Origin: Planomonospora sp. ID82291
Lineage (GTDB): Bacteria; Actinomycetota; Actinomycetes; Streptosporangiales; Streptosporangiaceae
Direction: 5' to 3'
DNA: 64,000 bases
Assembly: GCF_015711645.1 (NCBI RefSeq)
Contig: NZ_JABTEX010000002.1
Location: 310,001-374,000, forward strand
Part shown: piece by piece, positions 52,106 through 60,581 of the stretch
Position numbering within the stretch: the first letter of the stretch is position 1
How the letters are laid out: every line of letters begins with the position of its first letter
Program-made: the position numbers and the translations under genes
Notes under the pieces: model-generated
The model's input: only the letters and a program-made list of their open reading frames with translations
Told to the model about the DNA's origin: nothing
Database searches by the model: none

Positions 52106-53428
52106 GTGGCACACCCTTCGTCCGCATCCACGTCTCCGGCCGGCAACCGGAAGACGTACGTTCTGGACACCTCGGTCCTGCTGGCGGATCCGGCGGCGAT
52201 AAGCCGCTTCGCCGAGCACGAGGTCGTCCTCCCGATCGTCGTCGTCACCGAGTTGGAGGCCAAGCGCCATCATCCCGAGCTCGGCTACTTCGCGCGCAAG
52301 GCGCTGCGCCACCTCGACGACCTGAGGGTGACCCACGGACGTCTGGACGAGCCCATGCCGATCGGCGAGGGCACCATCCGGGTCGAGCTCAACCACAGCG
52401 ACCCGTCCATCCTGCCCGCCGGGTTCCGCCTCGGCGACAACGACACCCGCATCCTGACCGTCGCGCGCTCCCTGGCCTCCGAGGGCCTCGACGTGGTGCT
52501 GGTCTCCAAGGACCTCCCGATGCGGATCAAGGCCGCCTCCGTCGGGCTGGCCGCGGAGGAGTACCGCGCCGAGCTCGTCGTGGAGTCCGGCTGGACCGGC
52601 ATGGCCGAGCTGCAGGTGACCGAGGAGGACATCGAGACGCTCTTCGAGCACCGCGTCGCCGACCTGGCCGAGGCCCGCGAACTGCCCACGCACACCGGCC
52701 TGCGGCTGCTGTCCAGCCGGGGTTCGGCACTGGGCCGGGTGCTGCCCGACAAGTCCGTCCGGCTGGTCCGCGGCGACCGCGAGGTGTTCGGCGTGCACGG
52801 CCGCTCCGCCGAGCAGCGCATCGCCCTGGACCTGCTCATGGACCCCGAGGTCGGCATCGTCTCGATGGGCGGCCGGGCCGGCACCGGCAAGTCCGCGCTC
52901 GCGCTCTGCGCGGGCCTGGAGGCGGTCCTGGAGCGCCGCCAGCACCGCAAGGTCATCGTCTTCCGCCCGCTGTACGCCGTGGGCGGCCAGGAGCTGGGCT
53001 ACCTGCCCGGTTCCGAGAACGAGAAGATGGGCCCGTGGGCGCAGGCCGTCTACGACACCCTGGGCGCGGTGACCACGCCCGAGGTGATCGAGGAGGTCAT
53101 GGACCGGGGGATGCTGGAGGTGCTCCCGCTCACCCACATCCGCGGGCGCTCGCTGCACGACGCCTTCGTGATCGTCGACGAGGCGCAGTCCCTGGAGCGC
53201 GGGGTGCTGCTCACGGTGCTGAGCCGGATCGGCGCCAACTCCCGGGTGGTGCTCACCCACGACGTCGCCCAGCGGGACAACCTGCGGGTGGGCCGGCACG
53301 ACGGCGTGGTCGCGGTGGTGGAGAAGCTCAAGGGCCACCCGCTGTTCGCGCACGTCACGCTGACCCGTTCGGAGCGCTCGCCGATCGCCGCGCTGGTCAC
53401 CGAGATGCTGGAGGACTTCACGGCGTAG
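52106..53428 (+). CDS. PIN-PhoH ATPase (PhoH2-type RNA helicase/ribonuclease)
   Basis: The 440-residue protein fuses an N-terminal PIN ribonuclease domain ([30 protein letters not shown] acidic residues) with a C-terminal PhoH ATPase (Walker [14 protein letters not shown] near residue 260, Walker [13 protein letters not shown] near residue 355). Mycobacterial PhoH2 with this layout unwinds and cuts RNA. The GTG at 52106 has GGGGGAG 6 nt upstream. A perfect palindromic terminator follows. Confidence 0.92.
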   Translation: MAHPSSASTSPAGNRKTYVLDTSVLLADPAAISRFAEHEVVLPIVVVTELEAKRHHPELGYFARKALRHLDDLRVTHGRLDEPMPIGEGTIRVELNHSDPSILPAGFRLGDNDTRILTVARSLASEGLDVVLVSKDLPMRIKAASVGLAAEEYRAELVVESGWTGMAELQVTEEDIETLFEHRVADLAEARELPTHTGLRLLSSRGSALGRVLPDKSVRLVRGDREVFGVHGRSAEQRIALDLLMDPEVGIVSMGGRAGTGKSALALCAGLEAVLERRQHRKVIVFRPLYAVGGQELGYLPGSENEKMGPWAQAVYDTLGAVTTPEVIEEVMDRGMLEVLPLTHIRGRSLHDAFVIVDEAQSLERGVLLTVLSRIGANSRVVLTHDVAQRDNLRVGRHDGVVAVVEKLKGHPLFAHVTLTRSERSPIAALVTEMLEDFTA

Positions 53429-53432
53429 GCCG

Positions 53433-53468
53433 GTCCCGCCGTCCCCTCCCGGGAGGGGACGGCGGGAC
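53433..53468. terminator. 36-bp perfect palindrome, bidirectional terminator
   Basis: GTCCCGCCGTCCCCTCCC (53433-53450) is followed directly by its exact complement (53451-53468). It sits 5 bp after the phoH stop, between the convergent phoH and afsQ-operon lipoprotein genes. Confidence 0.85.
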
Positions 53469-53568
53469 GCGCCCGCGGTCGCCGCCGTACACGGGGCCTC
53501 CTCCGCACGCGGGAGGGGCGCGTACGGCGCGGCAGGACGCGTCGCGCGGTCCGGGCGCGCCGTACGGC

Positions 53569-54225
53569 TCACGGGGGCAGGCGCACCCCCCGGCCCGCCA
53601 GGTCCTGGTACTCGGAGCAGCCGTGCTCGCCCAGCGACTCCGGGCGGCCGGGGAAGAGCCGGGTGATCTCGACGCTCCAGATGCTCGCCTGCTTGTTCTG
53701 CCGGACGGTGCAGGTGATCTGGGCGAGTCCCAGCCGGGTGATCCGGCCCTCGCCGGTGACGATCACGTTCAGCCGGTAGCCCAGGTCGTCGACGGGTTCG
53801 CTGCGCTGCGCGGTTCCGGCGTACCGGGTGGTCTTGATGTCGTAGTAGTCGAACCCGGTCAGCTCGCTGGTCAGCCCCGGCCGCGGCGGCTGCTGACCGG
53901 CGCGGAAGAGGCTCTTGACGACGTTCTCGGTCGAGTCCGACGCCACCGGGACCCGGACGGGCTGCAGGGTGCCGTCGTCGACCATGTAGACCGTCACCCA
54001 CGTCGGGCTGTAGCTGATCACCGGCGGACGGCCGGCGTCCCGCACAGCGGTGGGGGAGACGCCGCACCCCGTCGCCGCCGTCGCCGCCAGTACGGCCAGC
54101 AGCGCGGCGGCCGGAGCCGCGCTCCGCCGCGGGCGGGTGCGCCGCGTGCGGGTACGGAACGCCGGGCGGGCATCCGTGCGGGGACCTGTGGAGAGGGGCG
54201 CGCGGGCGCCCGTGCGGAGGTTCAT
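53569..54225 (-). CDS. GerMN-like lipoprotein, third gene of the afsQ operon
   Basis: The 218-residue protein has a long basic N-terminus and a lipobox signal (LLAVLAATAATGCG, Cys near residue 54). The mature part has a GerMN-like alpha/beta domain (VTVYMVDDGTLQPVRVPV, VVKSLFRAG, LNVIVTGEGRITRLGLAQI). Its ATG overlaps the kinase stop (ATGA). In Streptomyces a lipoprotein gene also follows afsQ2. It may feed an envelope signal to the kinase (inference). Confidence 0.85.
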   Translation of the reverse strand: MNLRTGARAPLSTGPRTDARPAFRTRTRRTRPRRSAAPAAALLAVLAATAATGCGVSPTAVRDAGRPPVISYSPTWVTVYMVDDGTLQPVRVPVASDSTENVVKSLFRAGQQPPRPGLTSELTGFDYYDIKTTRYAGTAQRSEPVDDLGYRLNVIVTGEGRITRLGLAQITCTVRQNKQASIWSVEITRLFPGRPESLGEHGCSEYQDLAGRGVRLPP

Positions 54226-55652
54226 GCGGGAGCCTGCGCGGGAGGCCGCGTCGAGGGCAGCCAGACCGTGAAGAGCGTGCCCGGCCGCTGCGGGCGCACC
54301 GAGATCGTGCCGCCGTGCAACTGGGCGTTGGAGCGGGCGATGGAGAGCCCGAGCCCGCTGCCGTCGCCTCGGCGGCCGGCCTTGTAGAAGCGGTTGAACA
54401 CGTGCGGCAGGTCCGTCGGGGGGATCCCCCCGCCGTGGTCGCGCACCTTCACCTCCAGGCCGTGGGCGGTGGCGCGGGCGGTGACCACGACCGGGGGCTC
54501 ACCGTGGCGCAGGGCGTTGCCGACCAGGTTGGCGAGGATGACGTCGAAGCGCGGCGGATCGACGGAGAAGGCGAGCCCCGCCGGGACCGCCACCTCCACC
54601 TGCTCCGACCAGCCCCGGATCTCCAGGCAGTCGTGGATCGCGTCGGCGACGCTCACGGTCTCCGGATTGAGGACGGCCGTGCCCGAGTCGAACCGGCTCG
54701 CCTCGATGAGCTGCTCCACGAGGGTGCGGAGCCGTTCGATCTCGCGCAGCACCAGCCGGACGGCGGTGGCCGGTTCGCGGGGCAGCCGCCCGGCCTCCTC
54801 CGAGAGCATGTCCGTCACCGCGGTCATCGCGGTCAGCGGGGTCCGCAGCTCGTGCGAGACGTCGGCCACGAACCGGCGGGACATCGCCTCCAGCGCCCGC
54901 AGCTCGGACACGCTCCGCTCCAGCGCCGCGGCGGTGTCGTTGAACGTCGCGGTGAGCTCGGCGAGCTCGTCCTGCCCGCGCACGGGGAGCCGGGTGTCCA
55001 GGTGCCCGGCGCCGAGCGCGCGGGCGGCCGAGCCGAGCCGCCGGACCGGGAGCAGCACGCGCTGGGCCGAGAACAGGGCCACGGTGAGCGCGACGACGAG
55101 CATGATGGCGGTCGCCGCCGCGAGCGGCCGGCGCATGCCGACCAGGAGCTGCTCCTCCTGGGACAGGGGGACGAACACGAAGACGCTCATGCCGGTGGGC
55201 TGGGCGATGTGGATGGGCTCCACCCGCCACACGGGGGTGCCGATCACCAGCCACATGGCGCCCCGGATCTCCTGCCTCTTGGTCACCATGCGGTCGGCGG
55301 CGCGGGTGCGCAGGTCGGCGGGGACGTCGCCGAGGCCGAACTCCCCGTCGGGGTACAGGTAGTCCTCGTACAGGACGACCACGGACCGGCTCTGCGCGCG
55401 CAGGCTCATCTGCAGGGCGGAGATCTCCAGGTCGGTCGGGGGGCCGTCCCCGGGCCAGAGCGCGCCGATGGGGACCCGGGAGCCTTCGAGGGTCTCGCGC
55501 ACGTCGGCCACGGCCACCTCCTCCGCGCGTTCGATGACCCGGTTCTTGACGAGCTCGTAGCCGATCCCCGCGACCAGCGCGGAGGCCGTGACGGCGATCA
55601 GGGTGAAGGCGGCGACCAGCCGCCCGCGCAGCCCGGTGTACACCCGCTTCAC
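54222..55652 (-). CDS. afsQ2: AfsQ2-like membrane sensor histidine kinase
   Basis: The 476-residue kinase has two transmembrane helices (about 12-32 and 175-200) flanking an extracellular sensor domain, a HAMP domain (RVLLPVRRLGSAARALGAGH), HisKA with SHELRTPLTAMTAV, and a HATPase with DVILANLVGNALRHG, RDHGGGIP, FNRFYKAGRRGDGSGLGLSI. The GTG start overlaps the regulator stop (GTGA). It pairs with the adjacent AfsQ1-like regulator; in Streptomyces coelicolor AfsQ1/Q2 controls antibiotic production and nitrogen-related genes. Confidence 0.88.
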   Translation of the reverse strand: MKRVYTGLRGRLVAAFTLIAVTASALVAGIGYELVKNRVIERAEEVAVADVRETLEGSRVPIGALWPGDGPPTDLEISALQMSLRAQSRSVVVLYEDYLYPDGEFGLGDVPADLRTRAADRMVTKRQEIRGAMWLVIGTPVWRVEPIHIAQPTGMSVFVFVPLSQEEQLLVGMRRPLAAATAIMLVVALTVALFSAQRVLLPVRRLGSAARALGAGHLDTRLPVRGQDELAELTATFNDTAAALERSVSELRALEAMSRRFVADVSHELRTPLTAMTAVTDMLSEEAGRLPREPATAVRLVLREIERLRTLVEQLIEASRFDSGTAVLNPETVSVADAIHDCLEIRGWSEQVEVAVPAGLAFSVDPPRFDVILANLVGNALRHGEPPVVVTARATAHGLEVKVRDHGGGIPPTDLPHVFNRFYKAGRRGDGSGLGLSIARSNAQLHGGTISVRPQRPGTLFTVWLPSTRPPAQAPA

Positions 55653-56350
55653 GGCGGGCTGAACCGGTAGCCGAAGCCCCGCACGGTGTGGATGAACACG
55701 GGTTCGGCGGGCACGGGCTCGATCTTGGCGCGGATCCGCTGCACGCAGGCGTCCACCAGCCGGGAGTCCGCGGCGTGGGTGTGGTCCCACACGACCCGGA
55801 GCAGGTATCTGCGGTTGAGCACCTGGCCGGGATGGCGGACCAGCTCCAGCAGCAGGCGCAGCTCGGTGGGGGTCAGGTGGATCTCGTGGCCGGCCAGCGA
55901 GACCTTCAGCGCGCCCTTGTCGATGACCAGGTCGCCGAAGGTGACGCGGTCGGAGGAGACGGATTCGGCGCGGCGCAGGACCGCTCGGATCCGCGCGTCC
56001 AGCACCCGGGGCTCCACGGGCTTGACCACGTAGTCGTCGGCTCCCGCCTCCAGGCCCACGACCACGTCGAGGTCGTCGCCCCGGGCGGTGAGGAGGATCA
56101 CCGGCAGCTGGTCCATCCTGCGGATCCGGCGGCACACCTCGACGCCGTCGATCCCGGGCAGCATGACGTCCAGGACGGCGATCTCCGGACGGCGCGACCG
56201 GATGTGGTCGAGCGCCTCCTCGCCGGTGGCGTAGGAGGTCACGGAGTGCCCCTGCCGGGCCAGTGCCAGTTCGAGACCGGTCCGGACGGAGGGGTCGTCT
56301 TCGACGAGGAGTATGCCGGCCACCCGGTCATTATTCTTCCAACGCCTCAT
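55649..56350 (-). CDS. afsQ1: AfsQ1-like OmpR-family response regulator
   Basis: The 233-residue regulator has a receiver domain with LLVEDDPS, phosphorylated Asp in IAVLDVMLPGIDG and Lys in DDYVVKPVEPR, then an OmpR-type winged helix (LTPTELRLLLELVRHPGQ, DSRLVDACVQRIRAKIEPV, IHTVRGFGYRF). By memory the sequence is close to Streptomyces AfsQ1 over its full length. A GTCAT-N6-GTGAC box, like the published AfsQ1 site GTNAC-N6-GTNAC, lies 13 bp upstream, suggesting autoregulation. Confidence 0.9.
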   Translation of the reverse strand: MRRWKNNDRVAGILLVEDDPSVRTGLELALARQGHSVTSYATGEEALDHIRSRRPEIAVLDVMLPGIDGVEVCRRIRRMDQLPVILLTARGDDLDVVVGLEAGADDYVVKPVEPRVLDARIRAVLRRAESVSSDRVTFGDLVIDKGALKVSLAGHEIHLTPTELRLLLELVRHPGQVLNRRYLLRVVWDHTHAADSRLVDACVQRIRAKIEPVPAEPVFIHTVRGFGYRFSPP

Positions 56351-56362
56351 AGCGCCCTACTC

Positions 56363-56378
56363 GTCATGAAAACGTGAC
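56363..56378. promoter_or_regulatory. AfsQ1-like box at the afsQ1 start
   Basis: GTCAT-GAAAAC-GTGAC is a direct repeat with an 11-bp period. It fits GTNAC-N6-GTNAC with one mismatch and lies 13-28 bp upstream of the afsQ1 start. Confidence 0.5.
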
Positions 56379-56479
56379 ATGGTCGGCGGGCGGCCGCGAG
56401 GAGATCGGGGCGGAGGCGGAGCCGGTGGAAAGCGCCGTTCCCGCCGGGGGAGGGGAGGTCGTTCGATAGATCGGTTTCT

Positions 56480-56497
56480 ATGTGACCAAAGTCACAT
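56480..56497. promoter_or_regulatory. CRP/FNR-type palindrome in the divergent region
   Basis: ATGTGAC-CAAA-GTCACAT is a perfect palindrome matching the classical CRP consensus TGTGA-N6-TCACA exactly. It lies near the middle between afsQ1 (130 bp) and the transglycosylase gene (140 bp). Confidence 0.7.
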
Positions 56498-56541
56498 TTT
56501 TAATCTCGGAGTAAGCAAAGTCCCCGGTAATCAGGCGATCG

Positions 56542-56557
56542 GTCATGAAAAGGTCAT
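56542..56557. promoter_or_regulatory. second 11-bp-period direct repeat near the transglycosylase gene
   Basis: GTCAT-GAAAAG-GTCAT repeats the architecture of the box at 56363, sharing GTCATGAAAA. It lies 80-95 bp upstream of the gene at 56637. It fits an AfsQ1-type or PhoP-type direct repeat. Confidence 0.5.
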
Positions 56558-56636
56558 GGGACGCTCCAGGGAAAACCATCCGGATCTCCCGTTCCGGTTG
56601 CGGACCACCCCCCGGGTCACGGCAAGCTCATAGGTC

Positions 56637-57467
56637 GTGAGTCCAGGATCGTCGCACCCCGAGGGAGAGCGCCCGCAGGACGCGGGGCGCCAGGCCCGCC
56701 GTTCCCGCCGCGCGTCCGGGAGACCGGCCAGGAGCGCGCCCGGCGGCGCCGCACCGGCCGGCGGCACGCCCGCCGCGGGTGAGCCGCCCAGGAGCGGGAG
56801 GCGCGGCCCCGGAAGCGGCGGGAGGCGCGGCGGGCCGAGGCCCAAGCACATCGCCGTCATCGCCGCGGTGACCGTGGTGCTCGTCGGAGGCGGGGCCTAC
56901 ACCGCGCACACCGCGATCCAGAACGCCTCCGCCCCCCCGCAGGAGCCGCTCGCCCTGGAGGAGCTGGCCAGGGCGTTCAGCGGGGACCCGTTCGGGCCCG
57001 ATCCCGCGGCGGACGCGCTGAAGGCCCAGGCGGTCCAGGCGCTCAAGGAGGACGCGCTCCGGCGCAAGCGCGAGGGCCGGGAGCCGCTCGACCACATCAA
57101 GATCGTCAAGGAGGCGCCGGGCGGCGGCGGGTTCGACCCCAAGGAGCTCCCGGCGGGCACCGCGAACCCGACCGGCAACAAGGCCCTGGGCAAGCAGATG
57201 CTGGAGGCCCGCGGCTGGGGCGACCAGTGGGGCTGCCTGGAGAAGCTCTGGATGAAGGAGAGCGGCTGGAACGAGCGGGCGATGAACCGCTCCAGCGGCG
57301 CCTACGGCATCCCCCAGTCGCTGCCCGGCCACAAGATGGCCAGCGCCGGCGGTGACTGGCAGACCAACCCCGCCACCCAGATCGAGTGGGGCCTGAGCTA
57401 CATCAAGGGCCGGTACGGCACTCCCTGCGGAGCGTGGGGCCATTCCCAGGCCAAGGGCTGGTACTGA
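56637..57467 (+). CDS. membrane-anchored SLT-type lytic transglycosylase-like protein
   Basis: The 276-residue protein has a basic, Pro/Gly-rich cytoplasmic N-terminus of about 70 residues, one transmembrane helix (HIAVIAAVTVVLVGGGAYTA) and an extracellular C-terminal SLT-like domain of about 90 residues: GCLEKLWMKESGWNERAMN with the catalytic Glu, SGAYGIPQSLPG, and a terminal CGAWGHSQAKGWY. Close relatives are annotated as aggregation-promoting factor C-terminal-like. It should act on peptidoglycan glycan strands. The promoter region holds a CRP-type site and an AfsQ1/PhoP-type repeat, so wall turnover may follow nutrient signals. Confidence 0.87.
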   Translation: MSPGSSHPEGERPQDAGRQARRSRRASGRPARSAPGGAAPAGGTPAAGEPPRSGRRGPGSGGRRGGPRPKHIAVIAAVTVVLVGGGAYTAHTAIQNASAPPQEPLALEELARAFSGDPFGPDPAADALKAQAVQALKEDALRRKREGREPLDHIKIVKEAPGGGGFDPKELPAGTANPTGNKALGKQMLEARGWGDQWGCLEKLWMKESGWNERAMNRSSGAYGIPQSLPGHKMASAGGDWQTNPATQIEWGLSYIKGRYGTPCGAWGHSQAKGWY

Positions 57468-57563
57468 CGCGCGAGGCCACTCCCCGGCCAAGCGCCGGTA
57501 CGGAAACGTCAGAAAGCGGCACGTCTGACCGGCCGGGGGAGGTAAGCGCCGCATCCTGGCCGC

Positions 57564-59534
57564 ATGGGTGTGAAGGTCAGCGTGGTGGTGCCGGTCCGCG
57601 ATCCCGGTGATACCGCCAACGCGTGTATCCACTCGGCGGTCGAGCAGTCGATGTCCCCGGAGGAGTTCGAGGTCATCTTCGCCGACGACGGGTCGGACGA
57701 CGGGACGCGGCAGCGGCTGGCCATGGTCGCCGCGGCGTGGCCGAACGTCCGCGTGCTGCACCTGCCGCCCACCGGTTCGCCGATGCGGGGCCGCAACGCC
57801 GCCCTGGAGGTCGCCAAGGGCGAGTACGTCTACCTGATGGGCCAGACGGACCGGCTGGAGCGCACCGCCCTGGAACGGATGTACGAGCGCGCGACGGCGA
57901 CCGGCGCGGACATCCTCGTCGGGCGGCTGGAGGGGGGCGACGGCCCGCCGCCGAGGGCGTTCGACGCCGACCGGGAGCACGCCGACATCCTCACCGACGG
58001 ACTGCTCTCCCTGCTCACCCCGCACAAGCTCTACCGCAGGGCGTTCCTGGCGGCCGAACGGCTCACCTTCCCCGAACCCGGCGGGATCCTGTCGGAGCAG
58101 GCCTTCGCGGTCCGGGCCTACCTGCGGGCGGGGAACATCACCGTCATGGCGGGGGAGGTCTGCTGCCACCTCGGGGAGCGGCCGGAGCCGCCGGTCGCCC
58201 CGGCCGTCCAGGCGGCGGAGCTGCGCGCGCTGCTCGACGCCGTCGACGAGGCCGTGCCCGACGGGCGCAGGCGCGACCGCATGTACGCGCACTGGTTCCG
58301 CACCGCGATCCTGCCGCAGCTCGGCGGGGACGTCTTCAGCCTCTCCTCGCGGGAGCGGTCGGCCACCTTCACCGCGCTGCGGGAGCTGGTCCTGGCCCGC
58401 TTCCCCGAACGGCTCGACGACCGCCTCCCCGTCCACCTGCGCATGCGCGCGGCGCTGCTGCGCGCCGGCCGGCCCGACCAGCTCGTCATGCTCTCGCAGG
58501 CCACCCGCGAGACCCACCTGAAGGCCGACCTGAAGGAGCTCGCCTGGAACGGCGGCGTGCTGGAGCTGGGCATCGCGATGGAGCTGATGTGGACCGGCGA
58601 CACCCCCACCTGCTTCGTCCCGCACGGCGACCGCCTGGTCTGGAAGCCGCCGATCCCGCTGGAAGGACTCGGCTCCCTGGAACGGGTGGCCGACGTCACC
58701 GAGGCGGTGGCCGCCGCCGGGTTCGACGCCTACCTCCGCCACCGCGACACCGGGATGGTCCACATGCTCCCGGTGACGTGCTCGGTGCTCCGTCTCCCGC
58801 ACCGCGACCGGATGCGGGTGCAGATCACCGGGACGGCCTCGTTCGACGTCACCGCCACCTTCCTCGGCCAGCCGCTGCCGTCCGGGTTCTGGGAGATCCA
58901 CGTCCGCATGTACGGCGGGCCGCACCGGGCCCGCGCCCGGGTGACCGGGGAGCCGTTCGAGCACTCGGGGGCGCTGGCCGACTACCCCGGGCGGCCGGTC
59001 GTCCCCTGGTGGTGCGACGAGGGGCTGCCCGGCGTCTGCGTGGAGCCCCGGCTGCTGTCCGACGCGATCGCCCTCGTCTCGCAGGACGCCACGAGCGTGC
59101 GCCGCCGCGACCACGTCTTCTTCGTCGTGCCCGTGCCGTACCTGCCGGAGGGGGGCGGGCCCCCCGGCGAGCTGGTGCTGCGCCGGGCGGGCGGGCGGCG
59201 CGAGATCTCCGTGCCGGCCCTGGTCGAGCCCGGCGAGCCCGGCATGATCGGCGGGAGCCTGGTGGCCAAGGTGCCGACCCGGCGGCTGCCCCAGCGCGAT
59301 CTGCTGGTCCCCGGCCGCTGGACGCCGTTCCTGCGGATGGACGGCCAGGAGGTCGGGCTCCGCTTCCGGGTGCGGATGAGCCGCTTCGGCGGGGTGGAGG
59401 TCCACCCCGCCGCCGCGGCCCGCCTGCCCGAACGGCGCTACCCGCTGCTGCGGCGCATCGCGGTGCGCATCCCGGGGGTCCGCAACATGATGCGGTTCAC
59501 CCGGACCCTGCAGCGGCGCTACCTGCCCGGCTGA
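57564..59534 (+). CDS. family 2 glycosyltransferase with long C-terminal extension
   Basis: The 656-residue protein has an N-terminal GT-A domain (VKVSVVVPVRDPGDTANACI, EVIFADDGSDDGTRQRLA, GSPMRGRNAALEVAKGEYVY) of about 220 residues. The DxD position reads GQTD. The remaining 430 residues include beta-rich repeats like those in teichoic-acid or glycan polymerases (FDVTATFLGQPLP, RRDHVFFVVPVPYLPEGGG). No transmembrane segment is obvious. The acceptor is unknown; a wall polymer is likely by analogy. Confidence 0.85.
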   Translation: MGVKVSVVVPVRDPGDTANACIHSAVEQSMSPEEFEVIFADDGSDDGTRQRLAMVAAAWPNVRVLHLPPTGSPMRGRNAALEVAKGEYVYLMGQTDRLERTALERMYERATATGADILVGRLEGGDGPPPRAFDADREHADILTDGLLSLLTPHKLYRRAFLAAERLTFPEPGGILSEQAFAVRAYLRAGNITVMAGEVCCHLGERPEPPVAPAVQAAELRALLDAVDEAVPDGRRRDRMYAHWFRTAILPQLGGDVFSLSSRERSATFTALRELVLARFPERLDDRLPVHLRMRAALLRAGRPDQLVMLSQATRETHLKADLKELAWNGGVLELGIAMELMWTGDTPTCFVPHGDRLVWKPPIPLEGLGSLERVADVTEAVAAAGFDAYLRHRDTGMVHMLPVTCSVLRLPHRDRMRVQITGTASFDVTATFLGQPLPSGFWEIHVRMYGGPHRARARVTGEPFEHSGALADYPGRPVVPWWCDEGLPGVCVEPRLLSDAIALVSQDATSVRRRDHVFFVVPVPYLPEGGGPPGELVLRRAGGRREISVPALVEPGEPGMIGGSLVAKVPTRRLPQRDLLVPGRWTPFLRMDGQEVGLRFRVRMSRFGGVEVHPAAAARLPERRYPLLRRIAVRIPGVRNMMRFTRTLQRRYLPG

Positions 59535-59545
59535 CGGCCGTCCGC

Positions 59546-59590
59546 GGGCTCATCCGGGGCGGGCTCATCCGGGGCGGGCTCATCCGGGGC
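59546..59590. repeat. three 15-bp tandem repeats
   Basis: GGGCTCATCCGGGGC occurs three times without gap at 59546, 59561 and 59576, between the glycosyltransferase stop and the second mca-like gene. Confidence 0.9.
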
Positions 59591-59717
59591 GGGAAGGGAT
59601 CGCCCGCCGCCGGGGTTCGGAGGAATGTCGCAGGCGCGGTCTAGGGTCGGGAGAGGTCCGGGCCGATCGCCCCCGCGGCCCAGACATCCAGGACACCGAA
59701 GACCCCCGAGGACGCCC

Positions 59718-60581
59718 ATGACCGCGAACCCGCTGCGCCTGATGGCCGTGCACGCCCACCCCGACGACGAGTCCAGCAAGGGGGCGGCGACGACGGCCCG
59801 CTACGTCTCCGAGGGGGTGGACGTGCTGGTCTGCACCTGCACCGGAGGAGAGCGCGGCGACGTGCTCAATCCCGCGATGGACCGGCCCGGCGTGCTGGAG
59901 GACATGGCGGAGATCCGGCGCAAGGAGATGGCCGAGGCCGCCGCGATCCTCGGGATCGGCCACCGCTGGCTCGGCTTCGTCGACTCGGGGCTGCCGGGCG
60001 AGGGGGAGCCGCTGCCGGAGGGGTGCTTCGCGCTGCAGGACCCGGTGGTCGCCGCGGAGCCGCTGGTGGCGGCGATCCGGGAGTTCCGGCCGCACGTGAT
60101 CGTCACCTACGACGAGAGCGGGGGCTACCCGCACCCCGACCACATCATGACCAACCGGGTGGCCGTCGAGGCGTTCGAGGCGGCGGGCGACCCGGAGCGC
60201 CACCCCGGGACCGGGGAGCCCTGGCAGCCGCTCAAGCTCTACTACATCGCGTCGTTCTCCCGCGCGTGGTTCACCGCGATCCACGAGGGGCTGCTGGCCC
60301 GGGGGCTGCCGTCCCCGCTGGCGGAGATGGTGACCGACGACTGGTTCGAGGGGATGCCGGAGCTGGCGGTGACCACCCGGGTGACCTGCGACGACCACTT
60401 CGAGATCCGTGACCGGGCGATGAAGGCCCACGCCACCCAGATCGACCCGGACGGCCCCTGGTTCGCCCACCCCCGCGACCTGGAGCGCGAGGTGTGGCCC
60501 ACGGAGGACTACCACCTCGCCCGCTCCCTGGTGGAGACGGAGCTGCCCGAGACCGACCTGTTCGCCGGGATCAGACCGTGA
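59718..60581 (+). CDS. second mycothiol conjugate amidase-like LmbE hydrolase
   Basis: The 287-residue protein is about 60% identical by eye to the mca product at 39103. The zinc motifs AVHAHPDDESSKGAAT and GGYPHPDHIMTNR are unchanged, as is the TEDYHLARSLVETELPE-like C-terminus. It differs in the region after LKLYY (IASFSRAWFTAIHEG versus HMGFTKDRFEALHEA), which may contact substrate. GAGGACG precedes the ATG. It is a paralog that may act on other thiol conjugates. Its 3' end overlaps the tautomerase gene by 11 bp. Confidence 0.88.
   Translation: MTANPLRLMAVHAHPDDESSKGAATTARYVSEGVDVLVCTCTGGERGDVLNPAMDRPGVLEDMAEIRRKEMAEAAAILGIGHRWLGFVDSGLPGEGEPLPEGCFALQDPVVAAEPLVAAIREFRPHVIVTYDESGGYPHPDHIMTNRVAVEAFEAAGDPERHPGTGEPWQPLKLYYIASFSRAWFTAIHEGLLARGLPSPLAEMVTDDWFEGMPELAVTTRVTCDDHFEIRDRAMKAHATQIDPDGPWFAHPRDLEREVWPTEDYHLARSLVETELPETDLFAGIRP

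Noticed and set aside
56380-56636. c-di-AMP (ydaO) riboswitch upstream of the wall-enzyme gene
   Set aside because: The region was considered because such riboswitches precede wall hydrolases in actinobacteria, but the expected conserved core and pseudoknot pairings were not seen.
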